A stretch of 64,000 bases of DNA. Origin: Clitoria ternatea (Eukaryota > Streptophyta > Magnoliopsida > Fabales > Fabaceae). The stretch spans positions 44,602,501-44,666,500 of the forward strand of contig CM075671.1 of NCBI GenBank assembly GCA_037962975.1. The letters run 5' to 3'. Positions 8,780-19,255 of this stretch are shown here, piece by piece. A program made the position numbers and the translations under genes. Each line of letters begins with the position of its first letter. The stretch's first letter is position 1. The notes under the pieces are model-generated. The model worked only from the letters and a program-made list of their open reading frames with translations. It did no database searches and had not been told where the DNA came from.

Positions 8780-10870
8780 GTCACCATCTCCATTGTCGGC
8801 ATCTCCATCCCCATTGTCATCATCACCACCTCCATTGTCAGCCCTGTCATCAACATCTAAGGGGGTGTCATCTTCAGTGAAAGGGGTGTATTTAAAGGGC
8901 ACATCAAAGGGTTTATAGGCTTCACCATCAACCTAGCTAACCAGCTCTCCAACCCTAAATTTGTTACAAATTCCAGTCCCATTCAAGTTGAGAGTGGTAC
9001 CACGGTTGCGATGGACAACCTGCTAAACTGCTTGGCAGAAGGCATTCAATGCGGCATGGGCAAACAACTGCATAGCATTTTCATATTTAGCCTACTCATC
9101 CTTCACCATGGTACAAAGGCCTTCATTGTTGTTCTGGAGTCTGGAAACCTGTTTCTTCAGGTCGGTCACTTCTTGGCGAAGCTTTTTATTCTCCTTTTTC
9201 AGCTCACCCTCTGCTTTTAGCAAGGCCTGGTTACTCTCATTAAGATTTTGAAGGCATTGGTAGACCCAGCCTTGGTCATCAAGCAGATGAGCTTTCTTCT
9301 CTTTTAAATACTCAATCTCTTTGAGCAGGCCCTGAGAGGCAACAAAGTAAAGAACGAAGAGGCTCTTTAAATGGGACCACATTACTAAATCCAACGCATG
9401 GGTCAGGTCATTTGAGTTCTTCCCCTCTCGAAGTCGGTAAGGGAGAATAAAACCATTTGATGGAGGATAAACTCTCTCAATAAGGTCATCAAAACCTTCA
9501 TGCCCGATGTCATGGATCAGGGTGTCCTGTGGCTTGGAACCCTCGACGATGGGCCCCTTCCCCTTGTCGGAGTCCCTCTCTTGCTTCTTAGTAATTCTTT
9601 TTGTCTTTTTATTTGAACCTCGACATTCTTTTTCTTTTTGTTTGGGTCAGGAGGAGTTGAGTTTGTCCTTTGGGGGAGGGAAATGTGTTTGGCCTTCCAG
9701 AGTTAAGGGGTGACTTTATTTTCTTCAGAAGCGCTAGTGTTCATTCCGGCCAGAATATTCCGGAGTTAATCAAGAGTATTCCCGCCCATGCTTCCTAAAA
9801 AATGTAAAAGTAAAAGGTTAGAACAATTACGGTGAAAGCCGGTGTAAGAAAGGTGTTTGGAAAAGAAGGTACCCATATAGGCGAGGTATTCCCTCCTTGT
9901 TTCATGAGTGCCCAAGAAATAGCAATATTTTAAGGGGGCACCCCGGGAAAGCTTGTGAAGGGTATCCATAAAAGCTCTGAAGCCCTTACTTAATTGGCGT
10001 TCTTTGACGGTGTATGCCAAACTCGCCATCAGGAAGTGCTTGTGTATCCAGCCGGTGTGAATCAAAAATCAGCCTTCTTCATCCTTCTAGAAGGGGGTCG
10101 GTCCCCTTGCCAAAGACTTTGAAAAAAAGAATGTTTAAAGAAGGCATCTACCATCTTCGTGGACTCCACGTACACCTCAAAGTTCACGATGTCGATTTGA
10201 CACTATAGGTTGATGAAACTCATACTGCTGCCGAAGTTGCCACACCGCATCACACAGGCATAACAAAAGAAATTGGCAACGGTTAGAATGAAGCCGAGAT
10301 GTTTGGCGAGCACCTCTAATAAAAAATTAAGCCGTATTTATTAGGGTAGAGTTGGCTGGGGGTGATATCTAAAAGCTTAATCACTCTCATCTCAAACTTG
10401 GTAAGAGGGAGTCGAACTCCCACCTTAGTCAAAAGAATTTCATGGAGGAAGAAATAACATTCCCTGGGGATGTGGCACACACGGTCGCCGAACTACGGCG
10501 TAATTAAGGTAAAGACGTCTTTATATTTTTTAGAACACTTAAAACGACTAGCATCAAGTTCCACACTGTTATCTACTTTAGAGTGGCAGCTGGGGATTTC
10601 AAGGATCTCTCTATGAACCCAAAAGTAAGGGTCTTGAGCCTTAAGGGCCATCCAATTAAGTTTGTCTGCTAGCATATTAGTAACTTCAAGATCGGTCCTC
10701 ACAACAAAATTTTTGGCAGCTATAGTAACTGTATGCTCTAAAAATGAAATAGTTATGTAAAACTCAGTATCATCAGTGTAGTAATAGACTACGTTGGAAT
10801 CAGCATCTTAGTTTGGAGATGAGGTTGGAAATAACGACTGGGGTACAGTTAGAATGAAGAAGAAGGATGA
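8780..10870 (-). pseudogene. Gypsy A antisense ORF (aORF), broken
   Basis: A reading on the strand opposite to pol, N-terminus near 10870. In order: a block with FVVRTDLEVTNMLADKLNWM and AQDPYFWVHREILEIP (10493-10740); after a stop RVCHIPRECYFF and LPLTKFEMRVIKLLDITPSQ (about 10330-10490), resembling the plant gypsy-type 'Transposase_28' domain; GLQSFYGYPSQAFPGCPLK region (9900-10000); a basic linker (9560-9700); a coiled coil rich in Glu/Lys/Leu (9092-9394); and an Asp/Gly-rich tail (8780-8860). Antisense ORFs after pol are known in Tat elements; their function is unknown. Stops and frameshifts make this copy dead. Confidence 0.72.
9092..9394 (-). pseudogene. Coiled-coil segment of the gypsy A antisense ORF
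   Basis: Open 100-codon stretch with heptad-like Leu/Lys/Glu spacing, including LLKEIEYLKEKKAHLLDDQG and ENKKLRQEVTDLKKQVSRLQ. It is the longest unbroken part of the antisense ORF. The matching part in gypsy B, at 58654-58800 (EKVLINLTKEKKAFVAKL), is where the Sirevirus element inserted. Confidence 0.6.
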
Positions 10871-11360
10871 TTCCGGGTTAGGGGTAAGTTTTCAACTTCA
10901 TTGGCCAAGTTAGGATCTCTAAATGCGCTGCCCTAGAACCCCGTCCTAACCCACCTATGAATATTCACTTGATTGACCCACGGTCTTAGTTAGGGTTCCT
11001 TAAGTGGCTACAATGGCGGGTTAGAAAACATATCTACGGAATAATTCCTCGCCTGGCCATGCTCAACAGTTAAGTTTGACATTGTAAAAATATTGAAAAG
11101 TAAAAGAAAAGTCTAGGGTGGAAAAAAGGCTACCTAGGTAGACAAGTCTCGCAGTTTTTCTAGTGCAGGCCAGGATGAAGTGTCGAGCAAGCAAAATAGC
11201 AGAGCAGCAGAGTTTCAGGGAGTATGAGTAGGAGTGAAGAAGCAACTGCCACCACTCTCCCTTTTATAGGCATCGAAGGCGCTATGGGCCAAAGGCCAAC
11301 CGTAGCAGCCCATGGATGAAGTGAAGATGAAACGATGCAGCCCATAAGACGAATTAGATT
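10871..11360 (+). other. Gypsy A 3' untranslated region
   Basis: No frame that I can tie to a protein. AAAAGTCTAGGG near 11110 resembles AAAAGTCTAGAA at 61337, a weak sign of shared gypsy origin for both places. The segment ends at the inserted LTR-like block. Confidence 0.35.
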
Positions 11361-12144
11361 TGTTGGTAACCAACATTAAGTACTCTAATTTAATCAAAGT
11401 CATAATTTTTTAATATTTGATAACTTGTCTAAGTGTTTCAAAATAAGAAGCATGGGCTATAAAACAAAGGGGGAGCTTCTGCATAACACAAGTCCGTAAG
11501 ATAAAGCAAAGAAGAAATCAAGATCTGGGAAATAATCTTCAATGTAAAAAGCTTATTTGGACTCGTACCAGACCCAGACTTGTCAAGCCATACTGCAAGC
11601 TTCAAGAATATGGAAGAGTCTCTCACTAAAGGCAACCTTCATCAACCATAGTCTACTCTCAGAAGCTGCTACAACCATCTTATAAATCCTCCAACAAGAA
11701 TCTAATTGCTTCTTATGAGTCTCATTATCAATACCTTATGAATCACCAGACCCTGAACCATTTTAAAGGACGTCCTTGTAACAAATTTGGTATAAAGAAC
11801 ATTATTGGTCTAGGTCAAGTCATAAAGAAGATTTACGAGAAGACTGACCAAGCAAGGTAGACCTCGATTCATCCTAAAAAGCATCAAGCTTTCATCTATG
11901 CGTCATATATTCCAAGGACCTTTATACAAAAGCCTTCCTATTAAGTGAAAGCTTATGCTACTCTTACTCTACCTATGATTGCACAAGTCTCAAAGCTCTC
12001 TAACCTGTATTACTTGTTCAGAACATCTATCTTTGACCAAAAAGTCTTTTTGTCCTTTGTCCAAACAACCCTCTCAATGACGGTATCATTTCCCAACGGT
12101 CACTTAACTGCTTTTCTCTCTCTTTGGGCTCAACAAGGAAATCT

Positions 12145-12152
12145 TATATATA
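12145..12152 (+). promoter_or_regulatory. TATA box of LTR block C copy 1
   Basis: CTTATATATAGG context followed by CATCCTCTCC about 10-20 bp on, a typical plant LTR core promoter. Supports the + orientation of the block. Confidence 0.5.
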
Positions 12153-12774
12153 GGATCATCCTCTCCATTCAATATAATATACACACAAGAAGAAGTGTGA
12201 AGAAGAGTAAAGAAAAAAAGAAATGTGGGAGAGAAGGAAACACTAAGAATATGAGATAAAAAGAAAGAGAAAGAGAGCTTACAAGAGAGAGAAAGAGAAA
12301 ATAGAGATGGGAAAATCACACAAAAGATAGTGTGATCAAGAAAGAGAAATACAAACAAATCTCAGACATTTGTATACAAAAGCCCAAGAAAAAGAAGAAA
12401 TGACAATCTGCTCAAGTAGAAGATTCAAGATCAAGGAATATTGCCATGAAGAAAATGAAAGCTCACTATGTGCAATCCGTTTCCATTTCTGAAGCACTAG
12501 TAATCCAAGTAAGAAATATGCTTTACACATTTTAGCACCTTCTGTGAGCATATTATTTCTGATCAAGCTTTCAGGCTTAGTACATTTAGGTTATACCTCT
12601 TATCTTGTACATGTACTAAGTCTCACTCTAAACTAAGTCCTTCTCTTTCTTCACAAACCTATTTATCAAGTTAACACTTAGATCTACTAAGTTAGAAGGC
12701 TTATTTTGTTTGTTTTAATTCTTTCTATTTATTGTAAACATGGGTCTGGTAGACCTGTTGGGAAACACTGTGGC

Positions 12775-12970
12775 TTGAAGAGGCTTTTAAAAGAATATTT
12801 GGGTTTAAGCCATGAGTGACTTATGAAAGAATACTTGGGTCTGCCGCAGGAGTGGGTGCTGTAAAAGAATACTTAGGGAGTCAGGAGTGGCTGGTGTCAA
12901 GAATACTTGAAAGCACAGTCTGTGCTTAAGCCAGGAGTGGATGGACTCAATAATACTCAAGGGCACGGTC
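12775..12970 (+). repeat. Tandem ~40-bp units, AAGAATACTTGGG / CCAGGAGTGG
   Basis: Five or so diverged units pairing AAGAATACTTGGG with CCAGGAGTGG-like words. The same array reappears at 63880-64000 in copy 2. It lies downstream of the TATA box, so it would be in the transcribed part of the LTR. Confidence 0.65.
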
Positions 12971-13253
12971 TGTGCTGATTATGTAAAAGAGATATTTTAC
13001 ATAATGAAAAATCCTTCAAGTCTGAAGGTACTGGATGTAGCTTCTGAGTTGGAACTGAACCAGTATAAATCTCTTGTGTGTTATTTCTCTCCCTATCTCT
13101 TACATAAATTTGTTACTCTCTCTCGTACCTTTACTGACTCACAAAAGTCTACCCTACTGTGCAAAACACACTTTTGTTTAAATATCACTTTTTGGTTTGA
13201 AAAGGTGAATAGACTTATTCAACCCCCCTCTAAGTCTGCTCTCTGAACCATCA

Positions 13254-13478
13254 AGTAGCATGCCACATAAGATTTCTGAGGAAGGCCAAACGACGCTCAT
13301 AAATGAAGTCCTAAACCATATTTAATTAACCTTAATTAACGATTAAAATGTTCATTAAGAACATGAAATATCAGACAAAATTTAACACCAAGGTTGAGAA
13401 AGAACTAAAAGTATCTAAGGTAGAAAAATAGCTCATTACCGCGACATCATCACAATAGCAAGCTAGGGGAAAATGACC
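13254..13478 (+). other. Gypsy A 3' tail with polypurine tract
   Basis: End of the internal region. AAGCTAGGGGAAAA at 13460-13473 is the likely polypurine tract just before the 3' LTR. No coding content. Confidence 0.5.
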
Positions 13479-14047
13479 TGATGTCCATACCGACCCCTAT
13501 GAGCAGGTAACGTCAGATTGCATTAACAAGTAAACAAGCTAAAGAAAATAAGGGTCGGATTATCCAGAAACCAGAATGTCCTTAAAACTTTGATACGGAT
13601 TTGTGGGCCCAACCTAGTCAAGAAAGTTGACACTAAGTCAGAGCTAGATGTAAGTGGCCAACTTACTTCTGACCCAAGCCTACAGCTTTGACAGGGGTCA
13701 AATCGTAAGTTACACAAAACTAACTTTATGAATAAGAAGTATTCATTAATACACAAATAATTCATTTTTACTACATTTATTAATTGCACTCTGAACATCA
13801 TTATAGCTCTGTTATACGCATTACTAACTTAAGCATCGGAGTCCCTTTTACAGGTACAACCCCGGTATGCCCAACATAATTTAGATCAGACAAAGATAAA
13901 CAGAATTTAAAGGACAGAGTTATGCACACTGGACCTGTGTTTTATAATATCGGATTGCCATTGAGACGGTTTAATAATCGAGTGAGAGTGAGGTTTTGAC
14001 ACCGGTTACAAGGGGAGTACTTTACCCCCTATACACCAGATAGAACA
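13479..14047 (+). mobile_element. Gypsy A 3' LTR
   Basis: 569-bp partner of 1070-1641. It starts TGATGTCCATACC and ends GATAGAACA, followed by AAAGC, the same five bases that precede the 5' LTR. Confidence 0.88.
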
Positions 14048-14052
14048 AAAGC

Positions 14053-14345
14053 ATTTCCTTAAAAGAAGTTAAGTCTACACTTAAAAGGTTTCATTTAAAG
14101 GTGTCTAAGAATGGTGAGGAAATTCTTATATAAGTTTGGTGATAATGAATTTTTTCAAAAATAAAAAAAGAAAAATACGAGTAACAAAAAGGCTAAGGCA
14201 AGTCTGAAGGATCTATCTAATTACTACAAGGAACTAGGGCATTGGAAGAAAGATTGTCCCAAAATAAATAAGATAAAGCCAATGGCTGTAACTGTGCAAG
14301 TAGGATTCTCTTTTGAAAGTGAATTAGTACTCTCTATTGTTAATA
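14053..14345 (+). pseudogene. Copia A gag, C-terminal part
   Basis: Gag resumes after gypsy A. A zinc-knuckle relic, SNYYKELGHWKKDCP at about 14210-14254, keeps the His and last Cys, but the first two Cys of the CCHC motif are lost. Joined with 589-1069 it gives one Gag of normal order, which together with the exact target duplication confirms the nested insertion. Confidence 0.8.
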
Positions 14346-15850
14346 AATACTAACATTTTGAATATCAATGTGCATTTGATTCTGGTTTGTTCTTATCATA
14401 TGTGTCCACATAAAAGTTAGTTTAGTTCATATGAGAAGAAGTTTAAAGGAAAGGTATTGATGAGCAATGATGTGCCATATTAGACAATTGGTGTTGGTTC
14501 AATTCAAATCAGAATGCATGATGGAGTAGTTAGAACATTCATTGAAGTTTGTCATGTTCCAGGTTTAAAGAATTTGATATCTTTAGGTGTCTTAGAAAAA
14601 AGGTTCAAGTGTAGTACTAAAGGTAGAGTAATGGAAATCAGAATTGTATGATTATGAGAGGAAGTAGAATTAAGAACCTGTATATTCTTTAAGGTTCTAG
14701 TGTTTTAAGTTTAGTTTCTTTTGTTTCTCATGCTAAAAATCATGTTCTAATTAAGACAGGTGGTCTAGTTTAGACATATAGTGTAGTTCAGACATGTGGT
14801 CTAACTCAACAATGTCTATGACATATGTGTCTTGGTCACATGAGTGAGAAAGGTATGATGATTCTAAGCAAGCAACATCTCTTTAGAGATCATAAGATGG
14901 AGGAACTTCAATTTTATGAGCATTATAAGATATCATAGGATAACCTTTTCAAAGGTTTTGCATAATACGAAGGCCACTTTAAATTATATCCATTCAGACT
15001 GTTGAGGGTCTTCACGTGTTTTGTATCTTAGAGGAGCTAGATATTTTCTCTCTATAATAGATGATTATTCAAGAATATCTTGGGTGTTCATGATGAAGCA
15101 CAAGAATGAGGCCTTCAAGTTCTTTAAGCAATGAAAGAATTTTGTTCTATAGAATTTAATGTTTTTTTATAAGGAAGAACGCATAGCTAGGAAGTACACT
15201 GTTAGAATTACTCCACAACAAAATCGTGTTGTTGAGCATCTGAATAGAACATTATTGGAAAAAGCTCATTGTATGTTTTCCAATACTGGTCTAAACAGAA
15301 GTTTGTAGGATAAGGCAATAAATACATCATGTTATCTCATTAATCATTTTCCTTTTACTACCATAGAACTTCAAACTCTCATTGAGGTATGATCATCTAA
15401 ACCTGTGATTGCTTTTCCTTAGAGTCTTTGGATATCCAGCTTATTATCATGTTAGTAAGGTTAAGATAGAAACAAGATCTAATAAAACGTTTTTTATAGG
15501 TTATGGAGATGGAATGAAAAGGTATAAAATTTGGTCAGAATATGAAAAGAATATTATTCTTAGTATATACGTTATATTTAATAAAGCCTATTTGGTTCAC
15601 TTAAGAAAGGAGTATGTCTTTTCAGAAAAGGTTGATGGTGTCACTAAGTAGGTGGAGTTTGCTACTACTTCAAATAGAATACAGATTTGAAATACCTGAG
15701 TCAATTTATGTTGATAATGTTATGTCTAAAGTTTTAGAAGAAGAACATGTTGATACAAAGTTGTCTGTAGAAACTCAGACACATGATGCTTATAGGGTGT
15801 CTAAAGTGACTCAAACACCTCAAAATCCAAAAGATTATCATCAATAGTTA
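14346..15850 (+). pseudogene. Copia A protease and integrase (broken)
   Basis: Protease relic: FDSG near 14373-14384. Then GVVRTFIEVCHVPGLKNLIS (about 14525-14584) and the pre-integrase motif CLGHMSEKGMMILSKQHL (about 14827-14880). The integrase core is visible as scattered pieces: SRISWVFMMKHKNEAFKFF (about 15070-15125) and YTVRITPQQNRVVEHLNRTL (about 15195-15257; the catalytic Glu is E of VVEH). The C-terminal part is at 15409-15650, FGYPAYYHVS. Many stops and a deletion in the core; inactive. Confidence 0.82.
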
Positions 15851-17440
15851 GTAGCAAAGCAAGCACCAGAAGTAACTATAGTCGCACAGAGAACTCATAG
15901 ACAAATCAGACCTCCTCAAAGATAGGTTTTTGAAGACATGGTTGCTTATGCTTTGCAAGTAACAAAAGAAGTTTATGCTTTGGAGCCAGCCACTTACAAA
16001 CAAGCTATCACTAACAGTGAATTAGCTCAATGGATTTTAGCTATGGGAGAAGAGATAAAGTCTCTTCACAAAAATCAAACATGGAAGCTGGTTAACTTAC
16101 CTGAGGGGAGACATGTTGTAGACTGCAAGTGGATCTTCAAGAAAAATTATTGAATTACAGGGGTTGAAGCATTAAGATACAAGGCTTGTTTAGTTGTAAA
16201 AGACTACAGTAAAAAAATGTAGATTATAATGAGATTTTCACTCCTATTGTCAGAAACACTTCTACCTTTGTTCTACTAGCACTAATCACAAACCAGATTT
16301 TAGAGCCGGAATAATTAGATGTGGAGACTAGTTTTTTACATAAAGAGCTAGTGGAAAATATCTTGATGAGATAACTAGAGGAGTTTGTTGTTCCAAGCAA
16401 TGAAGACTATGCCTCTAAATTACATAGATTCTATGTATGGGTTAAAGTAGTCTCCTAGGCAATGGTACAAGAGGTTTAATAGTATCATAATCAAATAAGA
16501 GTTTAGTAGGAGTTGATATGTTTATTGTTTTTATCGCAAGAAGGTGGATGATGGTTTGTTGGTTACATACTTATGTATGTAGATGATATGCTTATTGTAG
16601 CTAGGACAAGTTTGTAATTCAGAAGTTGAAAGCTCTTCTAAGTGGGAAGTTTATTATGAAAGAATGGGTGAAGCTAAGAAGATTCTTGGTATGAAGATCT
16701 AAAGGAATCATTCACAAAAGAAACTCTTTTTTATCGCAAAAAAAGTACATCTAGAAGATCATGTCTAAGGTCCCATATGCTAGTGTTGTTAGAAGTCTTA
16801 TGTATGTAATGTTGTGCGCAAGACCAGATCTAGCATAAGTTGGGAGTATGGTAAACAGATTTCTCAATCAACCAGAAAAGGAACATTGACAAACTATAAA
16901 GCGTATCTTTTGTTACTTGAGATGTACATTTGATGTTAGGCTCATTTATGGAGCTGATACAAGTTGTTACCTTGCTAGGTACCTAGATTTAGATTATGGA
17001 GCTGACTTAGATACTAGAAGATCAGTCATAAGTTATGCTTTCACTCTTGGAAACTCATTGGTGAGTTTGGAAGCTATCTCTCAACCTTCAGTTGTATTAT
17101 CTACAACAGAAGTGGTGTATATGGCTTTGGTTGAAGCGACAAAGAAAGGAATCAAGTTTAAAGGCTTAATTTTTTTTATCTTGGCTTACCTTAAAATCAT
17201 GCTTTGATCTATTATGACATCTTGAGTGTCATTTGTTTGGCAAAGGATCAAGTACATCATGAAAGAACCAAACATATTGATGTTAGGTATCATTTTATTT
17301 GTACTAAGAAGAGGATCAAAGTTTAAAAGGTAGATATAAAGGAAAATCTAACATATGTGTTTACAAAATTTGTTCCTAAAAGTAAGTTTTTGCATTGTTT
17401 AAACTTGCTTAATATTGAGTATTGGAAATAACCCTCTATG
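15851..17440 (+). pseudogene. Copia A reverse transcriptase and RNase H (broken)
   Basis: RT begins near 15940 with ALQVTKEVYALEPATYKQAI and WKLVNLPEGRHVVDCKWIF (16083-16140). Catalytic YVDD is at 16576-16587 (LMYVDDMLIV). RNase H follows: ARPDLA-like word near 16820, DTRRSVISYAFTLGNSLVSL (about 17010-17070), STTEVVYMAL with the catalytic Glu (17102-17130), and the tail FLHCLNLLNIEYWK at about 17388. At least ten stops. Lineage is Tork/Ale-like at best; I would not assign it firmly. Confidence 0.83.
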
Positions 17441-17650
17441 GCAACAAGAAGCAAAGTTTCATTGGGCGTTTGAGTTTTAGAGAAGTGTTAATACAAGGTA
17501 GAGATTTGTAATTTATAATTTATATGAAAACATAAGCAATTCAACTTATAATTGAATTGACTAACGCTTAATTATCTTATAAATTAAATAATAAAAAACA
17601 AGTTTCAAATTTGAGAAAAAGGAATAACGTTGAATCAAGAAAGCCTATGA
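17441..17650 (+). other. Copia A tail and start of its 3' LTR
   Basis: After the pol end, AAGGTAGAGATTTG at 17495-17508 looks like the polypurine tract, so the 3' LTR probably begins at about 17507. The next bases are AT-rich and pass without a visible boundary into the CACTA-like segment. The matching first part of the 5' LTR lies outside the window. Confidence 0.4.
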
Positions 17651-18737
17651 GAAAGAATCATAAAGACAAAAATAAAGCGAAAACATTATGATACATTTGA
17701 AGCAATGGTACAGAAGTATAATCCTTAACAATCCCTGCAACACAAAACTAATAAAGGGAAATATGTATAATGGGGCTTCTCTAAAGCCATCAAAGTGTAA
17801 GCCTAAAGGGTCAACTAAAGCAAACATCGCAAAGAGAGAGAGAAATCAAGAGCTTACCTATTACAAAGAAAAAGAGAGCTTAATAATAAAAGATTGAGAT
17901 ACTATATAAAGAGAAAAAAAATAGTTTAAGAAGAGAAGGGAAAGGTTTAAGAGAGAGAGCATTACCTTGATGGCGGGAACATGGCACGGTGACGTCCAGA
18001 CGAGTGGATCTATGAAAGGGGAGAGAACGTAAGGGGTGAGTGGGTTTATGAAATAGAAGAGTATAAGATTTTTTAGTAGGTCTATGTATAGGGAGAGAAC
18101 AAGACAGGGAGAGGGGAAAATGGTATCAAAAGGGTTGAGATGGACGATGAGGCCAATTTATATTAAATAATTTAGCCACCTTTATTCATGGCTAAATCTA
18201 TGACTGCTTGAACAAAATAATGTTTCATGGCTAAATTTTATGGCTAAGTCAAACTCAATATATCAATTGTTAGTGAAACCATGTGCCTGTCATAAGTAAA
18301 CCAAAATTTATGGCTAAATTTGATGGATGACTTCTTTCTTTTTATTTTACAACCATGCCTAAACCAAAACTTTAGCCTCTAAAAGAAAATTCAATCGCTA
18401 ACTAAATAAAACAATAAATGATCATAGTGTTTGCCGCTGATATACTTCTGCCGCAAATACCAATTCATGTCCTTGTTGAATTTTGTCGCGAATTTCATGA
18501 CTAAATTATGTTTAGCTAAGGAAAGTGGATTTAGTGGCCGATTTTATTTCATGTATTTTAAACTTTTATTGTGACTGCATTAGTGATTGAATTGTGCGAC
18601 CATTCATAAATCAATGACTAATTCAGTAACTAATCGTATATCAAATTTATTTGCTAAATAAAAGTGATCTCAAATTTTAGCGGCAGAATGATTCTAATGG
18701 CTAAATTCGGTGGCTACCTAACAATTTTCTAGTAGTG
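17651..18737 (+). mobile_element. CACTA-like DNA transposon end in the copia A 3' LTR
   Basis: Homology to the copia 5' LTR resumes immediately after TTTTCTAGTAGTG (18725-18737), the complement of CACTACTAGAAAA, a typical CACTA (En/Spm) terminus. Upstream, 18150-18715 is dense in short subterminal-type repeats such as TGGCTAAATT, TTAGCCACC and GTGGCTACC in both directions, as expected for CACTA subterminal regions. I could not find the left terminus or the 3-bp duplication, so the left boundary is a guess and the element may be truncated. No transposase frame was seen. Confidence 0.6.
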
Positions 18738-19255
18738 AGAAGAAGTGTCTTGAACCTTTTTACATATATGTGTAACTGTTTCTATTATAGGTGTAAAAAC
18801 TTTTAGTTGTAAAGTTGTTAGCCTTTATGCTTTTTTGAGACCCTATAAATAGAGGTCATCATAGCTTTCTTAGGTGCAGACTTTGTAAAAAGAGAATGTG
18901 TAGAACTTTTATTAAAGTTGTAAAAGAGAGTTTTACAGAGGCATCTGAAATCTGTAGTTAGGATGTTTGAGTTGCATCAGCATGCTGTCTAAAGATGGAT
19001 GAGTGTTCGAACGTAACACTTGTAATCCCTCAATAAACTATTTTCACTATCTTAGTGAAATTTGTTGCTGGCTATGGATGTATCCCTTAAAGTCTTGGGG
19101 TGAACCGTGCTAACCTTGTGATGTCTCTTTTCTTTATTTCTTTTGTCTTTGTTCTTGCATTTGTATTTTTATTTCTTTCTTTTCTGGTTATTGATTTTTG
19201 TTATATTTGTTGTAGAAATTTAGTTATCTCACTAATTCTCCCAAAAAAACTACAA
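18738..19255 (+). mobile_element. Copia A 3' LTR, distal part
   Basis: Matches 1-533 along its length. Keeps a good TATA box, CCTATAAATAGAGG (TATAAATA 18844-18851). Ends approximately where AAAAAAACTACAAC stops matching the 5' copy. Confidence 0.75.
18844..18851 (+). promoter_or_regulatory. TATA box in copia A 3' LTR
   Basis: TATAAATA in an ACCCTATAAATAGAGG setting, with the CT-rich leader and ATG-free stretch after it. Fits an LTR core promoter on the + strand. Confidence 0.55.

Larger units (their letters stand above)
11361..13253 (+). mobile_element. LTR-like block C, copy 1 (about 1.9 kb)
   Basis: Begins TGTTGGTAACCAACA and ends near CTGAACCATCA. It matches the block that starts at 61383 in several stretches: the start, a GGGGGAGC tract near 11470, and the repeats around 12770-12870. 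A TATATATA box at 12145-12152 followed by a CT-rich stretch, and no protein-coding frame, suggest a solo LTR on the + strand. Boundaries are uncertain: the bases after the CA end do not repeat the AGATT at 11356-11360, although AGATT does occur 16 bp later (13270-13274). Confidence 0.6.
1070..14047 (+). mobile_element. Gypsy A: decayed Tat-type Ty3/gypsy retrotransposon
   Basis: A 12,978-bp gypsy element inserted in copia A gag. It is bounded by LTRs (1070-1641 and 13479-14047) that begin TGATG and end AGAACA, and is flanked by the exact 5-bp duplication AAAGC (1065-1069 and 14048-14052). Internal order is gag, protease, [RT missing], RNase H, archaeal-type RNase H, integrase, a repeat-rich spacer and an antisense ORF. 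This order, with a second RNase H and an antisense ORF after pol, is known for the Tat/Ogre lineage. Every ORF is broken. Three later elements sit inside it: 4416-5899, 7614-7935 and 11361-13253. Confidence 0.9.
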
